From Aureimonas endophytica (GTDB taxonomy: Bacteria > Pseudomonadota > Alphaproteobacteria > Rhizobiales > Rhizobiaceae), in contig NZ_BMIQ01000003.1 of assembly GCF_014642635.1 (NCBI RefSeq), forward strand, positions 1 through 63,156: a stretch of 63,156 bases of DNA, read 5' to 3'. The translations under genes were made by a program, and so were the position numbers. The notes beneath the pieces are model-generated. The model was not told the origin of the DNA, ran no database searches, and saw only the letters and a list, made by a program, of their open reading frames with translations. Positions 42,907 through 51,262 of the stretch are shown in pieces. Positions within the stretch are counted from its first letter, which is position 1; each line of letters opens with the position of its first letter.

Positions 42907-43605
42907 ATGAATGGGCTATCGGCTCGGGACGAGCATCGGCGGGGCGGAAGCGATCGCATGCCCTCGGGCAAGTCCGCCGCTGCCTTCGTTGCCCTGAAGC
43001 GCGAGATCATGCTCGGCGAACTTTCTCCCGGACAGCCGCTGGTCGAACTCGAACTCGCCACCCGTTTCGGATGCAGCCAGGGGACGGTCCGCGAGGCGCT
43101 TCTCCAGCTCCAGGACGAAGGCCTCGTCCTGCGCCAGGGCTATCGCGGAACCCAGGTCTCCGATTGCACGGTCGACGAGGCCGTCGAACTCTTCCGCATC
43201 CGCCAGTCCATCGAGTGCCGGGGTATCGTCCACGTCCTCAGCCATCCGAGCCGAACGCTGGTCGCCGACCTGAAAGCCCTTCTCCACGACATGACGGCGG
43301 CGGCCGAGCGAGGAGACGAACTCGAGCTGGCCTCGATCGACCGCGAGTTCCACGGGCGCATCTTCGCCGATGCCGGCCTTCCCGCGCTCGACCCGATCCT
43401 GCGCCGCTGCCTGATCCACAATCACCGCTTCAAGATCTCGCGCTCCATGGAATCGCGCGATCTGATGCAGACGGCCCAACGTCACCTGCCCATCGTCGCC
43501 GCCATCGAGGCGCGCGACCTCGGCGCCGCCTCCACCGCCCTCTTCCATCATATCGCGACGATCGTCGATTTCGGCCCGAACGTATTCCCGGATCAACTCC
43601 AGTGA
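42907..43605 (+). CDS. GntR-family (FadR/FCD type) transcriptional regulator
   Basis: A 232-residue regulator. The winged helix is at about 20-85 (AFVALKREIMLGELSPGQPL, FGCSQGTVREALLQLQDEGL) and an all-helical FCD effector domain follows (VELFRIRQSIECRGIVHVL, DREFHGRIFADAG, HLPIVAAIEARDLGAASTAL) with the His and Asp ligands of the metal site. The ATG at 42907 has GGAG six bases upstream; earlier in-frame ATGs at 42823 and 42886 lie in the promoter. It is the first gene of the esterase-transporter operon and overlaps the esterase gene by 4 bp. Confidence 0.88.
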   Translation: MNGLSARDEHRRGGSDRMPSGKSAAAFVALKREIMLGELSPGQPLVELELATRFGCSQGTVREALLQLQDEGLVLRQGYRGTQVSDCTVDEAVELFRIRQSIECRGIVHVLSHPSRTLVADLKALLHDMTAAAERGDELELASIDREFHGRIFADAGLPALDPILRRCLIHNHRFKISRSMESRDLMQTAQRHLPIVAAIEARDLGAASTALFHHIATIVDFGPNVFPDQLQ

Positions 43606-44579
43606 ACGTCTTGGCGCCGCTCTCCGATTTCTCCATCGAACTCGCGCCCGAAATGGCGGAACTCTCCGCCCGCGTCCTCGCCGAGGAGGGTCCGCAACCC
43701 GATCCGACGATGTTGCCGCCCGAAGAGGGACGCCGCGCGGCGGCGATCGGCAATCGGCGCTGGAACGTGTCCATGCCGGGAATGGAGCGCGTCGGATCGG
43801 CCTGCGTTCCGGCGGACGAGGCTCTCGGATCGAGCGACGTCCGGCTTCTCGTTCTCGTGCCGCCGAATGCGCGCGAGGGTGCTATTCTCTTCGTCCATGG
43901 CGGCGGCTTCGCCTTTTGCAGCCCGGAAACGCACGAGCGCTGCGCGCGGGTTCTGGCGGTCGAGACGGGCTTGCCCGTCATCCTGCCGGACTACCGCCTC
44001 GCGCCCGAGCACCCTTTCCCCGCCGGCCTTCTCGATGTCGTGGCGTCCTGGCGCGCAGCCTTCGAGGTCGCCGCAGACCTCGGCCTGCGCGAAGGCCCTC
44101 TGATCCTGGCCGGCGACAGTGCCGGCGCGGGGCTCTGCGTTTCAGCGATGCTGCACCAGCAAGGCGGTCTCCGGGCGGACGCGGCTCTGCTTTTCTACGG
44201 GGTCTACGATGCCGATTTCGACACTCCGTCCTACCGCACATTCGCCGACGGCCCCGGCCTGACGCGTGCGAAGATGCGGCGCTACTGGGACTTCTACGTC
44301 GCGGACGCGCCGGCCCGGCGCAACCCTCTCGTCGCTCCGCTTCTGGCGGACGACGCCGCTCTCGCGGCCCTGCCGCCGCTTCACCTGATGGCGGCCGGCA
44401 TCGACCCGCTCCTCAGCGACACGCTGAACTTCGAGGCGCGGCTGGCCGAGATCGGCCGAACGGAACGCACGAGCGTCGTGCCGGGCGTCGTGCACGGGTT
44501 CCTGCAGATGAGCAACGAGTTGCCGCAAGCGCGGGAGGCGCTGCGGCAGGCCGCCGGCTTCGTGAAGAGCCGTCTCTAA
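43602..44579 (+). CDS. Alpha/beta hydrolase, acetyl-esterase/HSL type
   Basis: A 325-residue cytoplasmic esterase. The oxyanion-hole motif FVHGGGFAFCS, DYRLAPEHPFPAGLLD, nucleophile elbow GDSAGAG and the late Asp (GIDPLLSDT) and His (VVHGFLQ) make a complete catalytic triad of the hormone-sensitive-lipase group. The chosen start is a GTG within GTGA, overlapping the GntR stop; the first ATG is 17 codons in. Lying between the regulator and the sugar-binding protein genes, it probably removes acetyl or another acyl group from the imported sugar derivative. Confidence 0.88.
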   Translation: MNVLAPLSDFSIELAPEMAELSARVLAEEGPQPDPTMLPPEEGRRAAAIGNRRWNVSMPGMERVGSACVPADEALGSSDVRLLVLVPPNAREGAILFVHGGGFAFCSPETHERCARVLAVETGLPVILPDYRLAPEHPFPAGLLDVVASWRAAFEVAADLGLREGPLILAGDSAGAGLCVSAMLHQQGGLRADAALLFYGVYDADFDTPSYRTFADGPGLTRAKMRRYWDFYVADAPARRNPLVAPLLADDAALAALPPLHLMAAGIDPLLSDTLNFEARLAEIGRTERTSVVPGVVHGFLQMSNELPQAREALRQAAGFVKSRL

Positions 44580-44603
44580 ACGATAGGATTGGGAGGGAAC
44601 ACC

Positions 44604-45803
44604 ATGACACGTTCGAAGATGCTTGCCGCCGCGCTCGGTCTCTTCACCGCGCTCGGCGCCTCCGCGTCGCAGGCCGAGACCGTCCGCTTCTGGTACCATT
44701 TCGACAATCCGGAAAATCCGATGTCGGCGCTGGTCCAGAAGTTCGAGGCGGCCAATCCCGGCATCGAGATCGAGGCCGAGAACGTGCCGTGGAACAGCTA
44801 TTACGACAATCTCTACACGGCGCTCGTCGGCGGCAACGCGCCGGATGCGGCGATGGTGAAGCTCTTCGCGCAGCCGCGCCTCCTCGAGATGGGTGCGCTG
44901 GAACCGCTGAAGGAGCGGATCGATGCCTGGCCCGGCAAGGCCGAGCTTCTGCCCGATCTGCTGAAGCTGAATGCCGGCCCGGACGGCGACAACTACTATC
45001 TGCCGATCCAGTACGTCGTTCTCTACCTCTATTACCGCACCGATCTCTTCAAGGCCGCCGGCCTGGAGCCGCCCAAGACCTGCGAGGAGTTCCGCGCCGA
45101 CGCCAAAATCCTCACCAAGGCCCCCGACACCTACGGCTTCGGCTTTCGCGGCGGCAAGGGCGGCTGGGACCAGTGGGGAACCTTCGTCTTCTCGCGCGGT
45201 GCCGAGCTGAAGCCGGGCGGTCTCGACAACAGCCAGGCGATCGCGGCCAACGAATGGCTGGTCGACATGTTCACCAAGGACAAGTCGATCCCGCCCTCCT
45301 CGCCCAATGACGGGTTCCAGGAGATCATCGGCGCCTTCAAGTCCGGCAAGACGGCGATGACGATCCACCATATCGGCTCGTCGAAGGACCTCGTGGCGGC
45401 GCTGGGGGACAAGGTCTCGGCCGTGCCGGTGCCGAAATGCGACGGCAAGGCCTGGACCTCCTATGGCGACGAGTCGCTGGCGATCTTCGCGAATTCCCAG
45501 GTGAAGGATGCCGCCTGGAAATGGGTTTCCTTCCTGGCGGAGCCCGGGAACAACGTGGAGTTCGTAAAGGCCACGAACCAGCTCCCGGTGACGAAGACGG
45601 GATCGGCCGGCTGGACCGGCCATGAGAAGCGCTTCGTCGATGCGACGCTGGCATCCCTGCCCTTCGCGGCGGTGCTGCCGCAATCCTCGGCCACGGCCGA
45701 TTTCGTCAACACCGAGTGGCAGGCCTCGATGCAACAGGCCATGACCGGCCAGATCACGCCGGCCGAGATGATGCAGAAGCTGCAGGGCCTCTTTGCGCAG
45801 TAA
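44604..45803 (+). CDS. ABC transporter sugar-binding protein (family 1)
   Basis: A 399-residue exported binding protein: signal peptide MTRSKMLAAALGLFTALGAS cleaved near SQA, then an SBP_bac_1 fold (TVRFWYHFDNPENPMSALVQ, NPGIEIEAENVPWNSYYDNL, PIQYVVLYLYYRTDLFKAAG, TAMTIHHIGSSKDLVAALG). It resembles UgpB/MalE-type proteins. GGGAGG lies 6 bases before the ATG. A stem-loop follows the gene. Ligand unknown; the accompanying esterase hints at an acylated sugar or glycoside. Confidence 0.9.
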   Translation: MTRSKMLAAALGLFTALGASASQAETVRFWYHFDNPENPMSALVQKFEAANPGIEIEAENVPWNSYYDNLYTALVGGNAPDAAMVKLFAQPRLLEMGALEPLKERIDAWPGKAELLPDLLKLNAGPDGDNYYLPIQYVVLYLYYRTDLFKAAGLEPPKTCEEFRADAKILTKAPDTYGFGFRGGKGGWDQWGTFVFSRGAELKPGGLDNSQAIAANEWLVDMFTKDKSIPPSSPNDGFQEIIGAFKSGKTAMTIHHIGSSKDLVAALGDKVSAVPVPKCDGKAWTSYGDESLAIFANSQVKDAAWKWVSFLAEPGNNVEFVKATNQLPVTKTGSAGWTGHEKRFVDATLASLPFAAVLPQSSATADFVNTEWQASMQQAMTGQITPAEMMQKLQGLFAQ

Positions 45804-45822
45804 GCGTCTCAGACAGACCTCC

Positions 45823-45844
45823 GGGCGTCGGGAATCCGGCGCCC
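45823..45844 (+). other. Stem-loop between binding-protein and permease genes
   Basis: GGGCGTCGG and CCGGCGCCC form a 9-bp stem with one G-U pair and a GAAT loop, 20 bases after the binding-protein stop and without a T-run. It is placed to stabilise the upstream message or damp downstream expression. Confidence 0.55.
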
Positions 45845-45878
45845 ATTCCCTCGGCGAACCCGAAGGCGCGGTTTCCTC

Positions 45879-46805
45879 ATGTCCACTCTCGAAGATCTCG
45901 CAGCGCTGGAAGGCATGCCGAAGCGGCGCCATTCGCGTGCCTGGCTCGTGCCCTACACGCTTCTGGCGCCGGCCGTCCTCGTCGTCGCCATCGTCGTCTT
46001 CCTGCCGATGGCGGAAGCGGTGGTCACGAGCTTCTACGAGCTGATCCTCTTCCGTCCCAACGCCAGCCGCTTCGTCGGCTTCGCCAATTACGTCAAACTC
46101 TTCGCCGATCCCGTCTTCTGGGAGGCGCTCGGACATACCGCCCTCTGGATCGGCCTCACGGTTCCCCTGCAGATGGGGCTCGGCCTCCTCACGGCGATTC
46201 TCCTCAACCGCGAATTCGCGTGGCGCGGCCTCGCCCGCGCGCTCGTCATCATCCCCTGGGCCTTGCCGAGCGTCGTGATCGCGCTGATGTGGCGCTGGAT
46301 CTACGATCCGAACATCGGCGTCCTCAACGACCTCCTTCTCTATCTCTCGGTCATCACGACGGCGGTCCCCTGGCTCGCCGATCCCGGCATCGCGATCTAC
46401 GCGATCATCGCAACCCTGACCTGGCAGGGCTTCCCCTTCTTCGCGGTCATGATCCTCGCCGCCCTTCAGGGCATCCCGAAGAGCCAGTACGAAGCGGCCT
46501 CGATCGACGGTGCCAGCGCCTGGCGCCAGTTCCGCCACATCACCCTGCCGGGGATCGCGCCGGTGCTCGCCACCGCCGGGCTCCTCCGCGTCATCTGGGT
46601 GGCCAATTCGATGGACGTGATCTTCGTCATGACCGGTGGCGGTCCGGGATATGCGACGACGACCCTGCCGCTCTACGCCTTCGTCAAAGCGCGGCAGAAT
46701 CTCGATTTCGGCTACGGCTCGGCGATCGCCGTGACCTTCACTCTGATCCTTGGAAGCGTCGTCGCGATCTACATCGCGCGCACGATGCGGGAGGTCGAAC
46801 GATGA
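45879..46805 (+). CDS. Sugar ABC transporter permease (MalF/UgpA type)
   Basis: A 308-residue inner-membrane permease with six hydrophobic helices (LLAPAVLVVAIVVFLPMAEA first). The coupling loop is visible as PKSQYEAASIDGASAWRQFR followed by HITLPGIAPVLATAGLLR, the EAA...G...P pattern. The gene overlaps the second permease gene by 4 bp. It partners the MalK-like ATPase encoded divergently upstream. Confidence 0.92.
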   Translation: MSTLEDLAALEGMPKRRHSRAWLVPYTLLAPAVLVVAIVVFLPMAEAVVTSFYELILFRPNASRFVGFANYVKLFADPVFWEALGHTALWIGLTVPLQMGLGLLTAILLNREFAWRGLARALVIIPWALPSVVIALMWRWIYDPNIGVLNDLLLYLSVITTAVPWLADPGIAIYAIIATLTWQGFPFFAVMILAALQGIPKSQYEAASIDGASAWRQFRHITLPGIAPVLATAGLLRVIWVANSMDVIFVMTGGGPGYATTTLPLYAFVKARQNLDFGYGSAIAVTFTLILGSVVAIYIARTMREVER

Positions 46806-47635
46806 GGCGGCAGAGCGTCCTGAAGCGTCTTCTCACCACGCATCTGCCGGTCGCGCTCGTCGTCCTCCTGGCGATCGGCCCCTTCGCCTGGATGATCCTG
46901 ACCTCGCTCACCCCCTCGGCCGAGATCGTGGCTCAAGGCGTTTCGCTCGGGCCCTCCGGCTGGAGCACGGACAACTACACGCGCCTGCTGCGCCAGACGT
47001 CGTTCCTCGACAATATGGGCCACAGTTTCATCGTCGCGCTCGGGACGGTGGTCCTCGGCCTCCTCGTGTCGGTGACGGCGGCCTATGCCTTCTCCCGGTT
47101 CCGCTTTCCGGGCCGACGGGTGTTCATGTTGCAGTTCCTCCTCGTCAACATGTTCCCGATCGTTCTCCTGATCCTGCCGCTCTTCGTCATGATGCGCCGG
47201 CTCGGCATCCTGGACACGCATCTCGGCCTCATCATCGCCAATGCCACGACGGCGATCCCTTTCGCGGTCTGGATGCTGACGAGCTATGTCGGCGCGATCC
47301 CGAAGAGCCTCGACGAAGCGGCGATGATCGACGGCTGCTCGCGGCTCGGCGCCATGCGCCGCGTGGTCCTGCCGCTCGCTCTGCCGGGCATCATCTCCAC
47401 CGGCATCTACATCTTCATCACCGCCTGGAACGAGTATCTCTACGCCCTGACGCTCGGCGGCCGGAACGTTCGCACCGTCACCGTCGCCATCCAGACCCTG
47501 ATCGGCGAGTTCCAGATCGAATGGGGGCTGCTCGCGGCCGGTGGCGTCGTCGGCGCCCTCCCCGTCACCGTTCTGTTTCTTTTCGTCCAACGCCGGCTCG
47601 TCGGCGGCCTCACGCAAGGGGCGGTGAAGGGCTGA
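46802..47635 (+). CDS. Sugar ABC transporter permease (MalG/UgpE type)
   Basis: A 277-residue inner-membrane permease. Six helices, the family pattern FSRFRFPGRRVFMLQFLLVN, the EAA loop PKSLDEAAMIDGCSRLGAMR and then RVVLPLALPGIISTGIYIFI, and the ATVT-like NVRTVTVAIQTLIGEFQIEW near the end all fit MalG-type permeases. It starts within the last codons of the MalF-like gene. A gap of about 50 bp leads to the epimerase gene. Confidence 0.92.
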   Translation: MRRQSVLKRLLTTHLPVALVVLLAIGPFAWMILTSLTPSAEIVAQGVSLGPSGWSTDNYTRLLRQTSFLDNMGHSFIVALGTVVLGLLVSVTAAYAFSRFRFPGRRVFMLQFLLVNMFPIVLLILPLFVMMRRLGILDTHLGLIIANATTAIPFAVWMLTSYVGAIPKSLDEAAMIDGCSRLGAMRRVVLPLALPGIISTGIYIFITAWNEYLYALTLGGRNVRTVTVAIQTLIGEFQIEWGLLAAGGVVGALPVTVLFLFVQRRLVGGLTQGAVKG

Positions 47636-47686
47636 CCAGCCCGGACCGTCCCGATCCCTCGTCACAGCGCCAAGGAACGTGTTTCC

Positions 47687-48568
47687 ATGAACCCGGTCGG
47701 GTTGATCTCGATGCAATATGCCAGGCCCTTCACGGCCGAGCATTTTCCGCTCTTCCGCAAGATGAAGGCGCTCGGCTACGACTTCGTCGAGCTTCTGGTT
47801 CCCGAGCCCGGCGAACTCGATCCACACGAGACGGCCAGGGCGCTCGAAGATGCCGGCCTCGGCGTCGTCCTCGCCGCGCGCGTCAACCTGCAACGAAACC
47901 TCTCCTCGGCCGAACCCGTCGCCTGGCAGGGCGGAGTCGATTATCTGCGCTACGCCGTCGACTGCGCTGTCGCACTCGGAGCGACGATCGTCGGCGGTCC
48001 GCTCACCGGCAATCCCCTGGTTTTCGCTGGCCGGCCGCCGGCCCCGGTGGCCGAAGACGAGCGGCTCGCCCGCAAGGCGCGCTGCGTCGAGGGCCTGAAA
48101 CTCGCCGGCGCCCATGCGCAAGGAACGGGTGTCACCCTTGCCGTCGAGCCGCTGAACCGCTTCGAAAGCGACGTTCTCTGCACCACGCGACAGGCGATCG
48201 AGCTTCTGGACGCCGTGGACCATCCGAGCGTCCGGCTGATGCTCGACACGTTCCATATGGCGATGGAGGAGGCGTCGATCGCGGAGGCCATCCTCCTCGG
48301 CGGCGCGCGCATCGCCCATTTCCAGGCCAACGAGAACCATCGCGGCTTTCCCGGAACCGGCTCGGTCGACTGGGTCTCGGCGTTTCGGGCGCTCCGCGCC
48401 GTCGATTATCGCGGCCCGGTCTCGCTGGAACCCTTCCGCCGCGACGACGATCGCTTCGGCGTTCCCTTCGCGCAATGGCGTCCGCCCCATGAGGACGAAA
48501 GCGAACGCCTCGCGGCCAGCGCCCGGTTCATCAAGTCCCACATCGCATTGACGGAGTTCAGACGATGA
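47687..48568 (+). CDS. Sugar-phosphate isomerase/epimerase (tagatose/psicose epimerase-like)
   Basis: A 293-residue TIM-barrel protein. The acidic residues at strand ends, LAVEPLNRFESDVL and VRLMLDTFHMAMEE, AHFQANENHRGFPGTGSVDW and PVSLEPFRRDD, match the Glu-Asp-His-Glu metal site of D-tagatose 3-epimerase and IolE-like enzymes. GKGCGTGTTTCC-type sequence precedes the ATG without a strong ribosome-binding site. It overlaps the following oxidoreductase gene by 4 bp, so the two likely work in sequence on the imported sugar. Confidence 0.88.
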   Translation: MNPVGLISMQYARPFTAEHFPLFRKMKALGYDFVELLVPEPGELDPHETARALEDAGLGVVLAARVNLQRNLSSAEPVAWQGGVDYLRYAVDCAVALGATIVGGPLTGNPLVFAGRPPAPVAEDERLARKARCVEGLKLAGAHAQGTGVTLAVEPLNRFESDVLCTTRQAIELLDAVDHPSVRLMLDTFHMAMEEASIAEAILLGGARIAHFQANENHRGFPGTGSVDWVSAFRALRAVDYRGPVSLEPFRRDDDRFGVPFAQWRPPHEDESERLAASARFIKSHIALTEFRR

Positions 48569-49560
48569 CTCTTCGGATCGGCTGGATCGGCTGCGGCGTC
48601 CATGCGACGCAGATGCTGCTGCCGCAATTGCTGCGCCACGATGTCGAGATCGTCGCCCTCTGCGACATCGATGCCGATCGGCTGGCGCAGGCGGGCCGCC
48701 AATTCGGTGTCGCGCGTCTGACATCGGACGCGCACGAACTCATCGCATCGCGCGGCCTCGACGCGGTCGGAATGGCGGTGGGTCCGGACCAGCACCTCGC
48801 CTTCGGCAAGGCAGCACTGGAAAAGGGCCTGCCCGTCTTCATGGAGAAACCTCCCTCCGGCTCGGCGGCGGGGGCCCGAGAGCTCGCCGAGGCCTCGCGC
48901 CGCTCCGGCAAGCCGCTCCTCCTCGGCTTCATGAAACGCTATTCGGTCGGCAACAAGATCGCCCATAACGTCCTGAAATCCGGCCGCTTCGGCGACATTC
49001 TCGGCCTCACCGGATACTACATGACGGCGCCCGGCTACTTCGCCGGCAATGTCGATTATACCGGTTTCCTGCTGCATCACTGCGTGCACTACATGGATCT
49101 CGTCTCGCATCTCGTCTCTCCGGTGACGCGGATCTCCGCCCGCAAGGTCGAGAAGACGCCAGGCCGCATCCTCTTCCATGTCGGCTTCGACTTCGATTGC
49201 GGTGCGATCGGAACGATCGTCATGGGCACCGTCCAGTCGCGCGGGACGCCCGTCGAGCGCCTCGAGATCATGGGCGATCACCAGCGCCTCGAGATCGAGG
49301 ACGTGGTCGAGGTGCGCTGGCACCGCAACCCGCCCTTCAAGGTCGCCGACCCGGCGGCGACGCTGTCGGATGCCGAGGACTCCCTCACCTGGAAGCCGAA
49401 CTTCACGGCGGCCGCCAACGAGGACTACAAGGGCTATCACGCGCTTCTGGCGGACGTCGTGCCGGCTCTGCGCGGCGATCCAACACCGGCTCCCACCATC
49501 CAGGACGGCGTCATCGCGATGGAGCGTCTGGAGGAGATGCGGCGACAACTCGCGATCTGA
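48565..49560 (+). CDS. Gfo/Idh/MocA family NAD(P)-dependent oxidoreductase
   Basis: A 331-residue sugar or cyclitol dehydrogenase. The N-terminal Rossmann fold begins RIGWIGCGVHATQMLLPQL, ALCDIDADRLAQAGRQFG follows, and the EKPPSG motif carries the catalytic Lys. The C-terminal alpha/beta substrate domain contains HHCVHYMDLVSHL with the Asp-x3-His pair. It is the last gene of the esterase-importer operon and would oxidise or reduce the sugar before or after the epimerase. The IS element begins 145 bp downstream, so the natural 3' end of the operon may have been lost. Confidence 0.9.
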   Translation: MTLRIGWIGCGVHATQMLLPQLLRHDVEIVALCDIDADRLAQAGRQFGVARLTSDAHELIASRGLDAVGMAVGPDQHLAFGKAALEKGLPVFMEKPPSGSAAGARELAEASRRSGKPLLLGFMKRYSVGNKIAHNVLKSGRFGDILGLTGYYMTAPGYFAGNVDYTGFLLHHCVHYMDLVSHLVSPVTRISARKVEKTPGRILFHVGFDFDCGAIGTIVMGTVQSRGTPVERLEIMGDHQRLEIEDVVEVRWHRNPPFKVADPAATLSDAEDSLTWKPNFTAAANEDYKGYHALLADVVPALRGDPTPAPTIQDGVIAMERLEEMRRQLAI

Positions 49561-49770
49561 CATCCGAGCTCATAACAATCGATCCTCGGCCCGAACTGCC
49601 GTCGGCCGCGACGCGGGCGTTCCGTTTCGCGACTTACACCGGCGTCCTCCCCGCCACCGATCGGCGCGCCTATCGGTCGGCCGCGATCGTCGCCATTTCG
49701 GCTGGTGGTCTGCCCCCTGAAAAGTGGCCCTCCCTGAAGTAGGCTTTTGAGCCGATGGAGGATGTCGAGA

Positions 49771-50049
49771 ATGCCGCAGAAGAAGCACAAGCCTGAAGAG
49801 ATCGTCGCGAAGTTCCGGCAGGTCGACGTTCTGCTGTCGCAAGGTCGACCCGTTGCCGAAGCGATCCGTGCGATCGGGGTGACGGCGTTCACGTATTATC
49901 GCTGGCGCAAGGAGTTCGGCGGGCTGAAGTCGGATCAGGTGAAGCGTCTGAAGGACCTCGAGAAGGAGAACGAGCGCCTTCGCAAGGCGGTCTCCGACCT
50001 GACGCTGGAGAAGCTGATCCTCAAGGAAGCTGCATCGGGAAACTGGTGA
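49771..50049 (+). CDS. IS407-group transposase OrfA
   Basis: A 92-residue helix-turn-helix protein that recognises the IS ends. The opening PQKKHKPEEIVAKFRQVDVL and the GRPVAEAIRAIGVTAFTYYR helix-turn-helix are typical of the group. A C-terminal leucine-zipper-like stretch (LKDLEKENERLRKAVSDLTL) follows. It overlaps orfB by 4 bp. An upstream in-frame TTG would add eight residues. In this group a frameshift in the overlap normally produces the OrfAB transposase. Confidence 0.9.
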   Translation: MPQKKHKPEEIVAKFRQVDVLLSQGRPVAEAIRAIGVTAFTYYRWRKEFGGLKSDQVKRLKDLEKENERLRKAVSDLTLEKLILKEAASGNW

Positions 50050-50939
50050 GCCCCTCCCGCCGTCGCCAATGCATCGACCACGTCGTGAAGAAGTTCGATG
50101 TGTCGGAGCGGTTGGCGTGCCGGGTTCTGGGGCAGCACCGATCGACGCAGCGCAAGGTGCCGAAGGGGCGAGTTGACGATGCGGCGTTGACGGCCGACAT
50201 CATCGAGCTGGCGGCGCAGTATGGGCGCTACGGGTATCGCCGGATCACGGCCTTGCTTCGCGACGCTGGCTGGCTCGTCAACGTGAAGCGCGTCGAGCGC
50301 ATCTGGCGCCAGGAAGGTCTGAAGGTGCCGGCCAGGCAGCCCAAGCGCGGGCGGCTCTGGCTGAACGACGGCTCGTGCGTTCGGCTTCGACCAGAGCGTC
50401 CCAACCACGTGTGGTCCTATGACTTCGTGGAGGACCGCACTCACAACGGCCGCAAGTTCCGCATGCTGAACGTCATCGACGAGTTCACCCGCGAGGGCTT
50501 GGCCATCCGGATCGACAGGAAGCTGCGGTCCACGGACGTCATCGATGTTCTGTCGGACCTGTTCATCCTGCGCGGCGTGCCGGGGCACATCCGCTCCGAC
50601 AATGGCCCGGAGTTCATCGCCAAGGCGGTGCGCGAGTGGATCGCAGCGGTCGGAGCCAGGACTGCGTTCATCGAACCGGGCTCGCCTTGGGAGAACGGCT
50701 ACTGCGAGAGCTTCAACTCGAAGCTCCGCGACGAGCTTGTGAACGGCGAGATCTTCTACAGCCTCGCCGAGGCTCGGATCGTCATCGAGTGCTGGCGGCA
50801 CCACTACAACACCAAGCGTCCACACTCGAGCTTGGGCTATCGTCCACCCGCTCCAGCCGCAGTGCCATGGCCGGCTGCGCCACCCAAACCCGCTCCGCCG
50901 GCCACCTCAGACGTCGCCGACAAGCCAACCATGCATTAG
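50046..50939 (+). CDS. IS407-group transposase OrfB (DDE catalytic domain)
   Basis: A 297-residue protein with an intact DDE (rve-type) domain: first Asp in VWSYDFVEDR, second in GHIRSDNGPEFIAK and Glu in PWENGYCESFNSKLRDEL. The N-terminal region (SERLACRVLGQHRSTQRKVP, YGRYGYRRITALLRDAGW) is the HTH_21 segment. The independent start is a GTG overlapping the orfA stop. All catalytic residues and the usual length are present, so the element is probably active or was until recently. Confidence 0.92.
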   Translation: MSPSRRRQCIDHVVKKFDVSERLACRVLGQHRSTQRKVPKGRVDDAALTADIIELAAQYGRYGYRRITALLRDAGWLVNVKRVERIWRQEGLKVPARQPKRGRLWLNDGSCVRLRPERPNHVWSYDFVEDRTHNGRKFRMLNVIDEFTREGLAIRIDRKLRSTDVIDVLSDLFILRGVPGHIRSDNGPEFIAKAVREWIAAVGARTAFIEPGSPWENGYCESFNSKLRDELVNGEIFYSLAEARIVIECWRHHYNTKRPHSSLGYRPPAPAAVPWPAAPPKPAPPATSDVADKPTMH

Positions 50940-51135
50940 ATTTGCACCGGGCCACTTAACGGGGGCAGGCCATTGGGGAGGGGATGGGAGAGGCGAAGCT
51001 TTCTCCCTTCAGCGCGGTTGACCGGTCGAGCCGGTCAGTCGCGCTCGCTGGCGCCAAGGGAACCGCGAGCCGGCGGAGGAAGGCGCGGTCTCGCGGCGGG
51101 TCTTCATGTCGGCCATCATCTGACGGCGGACAGCG

Positions 51136-51261
51136 TCAATCGCCCTTGCGACCGTATCTGCGATCGAAGCGACGGGCTGCGATTTCGGCGGCGATGAGGC
51201 CGACCATCGCAACGACCAAACCGAACAGGCTGATAATGACAAGCGGGTCGACGCTCTGCAT
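51136..51261 (-). CDS. 41-residue single-span membrane microprotein
   Basis: Starting at an ATG directly after the stop of the 90-residue membrane protein gene, this reads MQSVDPLVIISLFGLVVAMV followed by GLIAAEIAARRFDRRYGRKG. That is one membrane helix with a basic cytoplasmic tail obeying the positive-inside rule. One base separates it from the upstream gene, so it would be translationally coupled. The size and texture recall small holin-like or accessory mobile-element membrane proteins; no family is claimed. Confidence 0.5.
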   Translation of the reverse strand: MQSVDPLVIISLFGLVVAMVGLIAAEIAARRFDRRYGRKGD

Positions 51262-51262
51262 A

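Larger units (their letters stand above)
49706..50972 (+). mobile_element. IS407-group IS3-family insertion sequence, apparently complete
   Basis: A 1,267-bp element bounded by imperfect inverted repeats. The left end TGGTCTGCCCCCTGAAAAGT and the right end, read inward, TGGCCTGCCCCCGTTAAGT are followed by the shared GGCCC. It carries overlapping orfA and orfB. The flanking 4-mers are CTGG and TTGG, so a target duplication is imperfect or eroded. A diverged fragment of the same group lies inverted at 33.0-33.2 kb. Confidence 0.88.

Noticed and set aside
42858-43601. N-terminal extension that would fuse 248 residues to the esterase
   Set aside because: It is the out-of-frame shadow of the GntR gene. 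The esterase homology starts after the GTG at 43602.
44142-48724. Two very long minus-strand frames (798 and 651 codons) across the importer operon
   Set aside because: They are reverse-complement shadows in high-GC DNA, full of Arg/Gly/Asp repeats without domain motifs, and lie opposite clearly coding ABC, epimerase and oxidoreductase genes.
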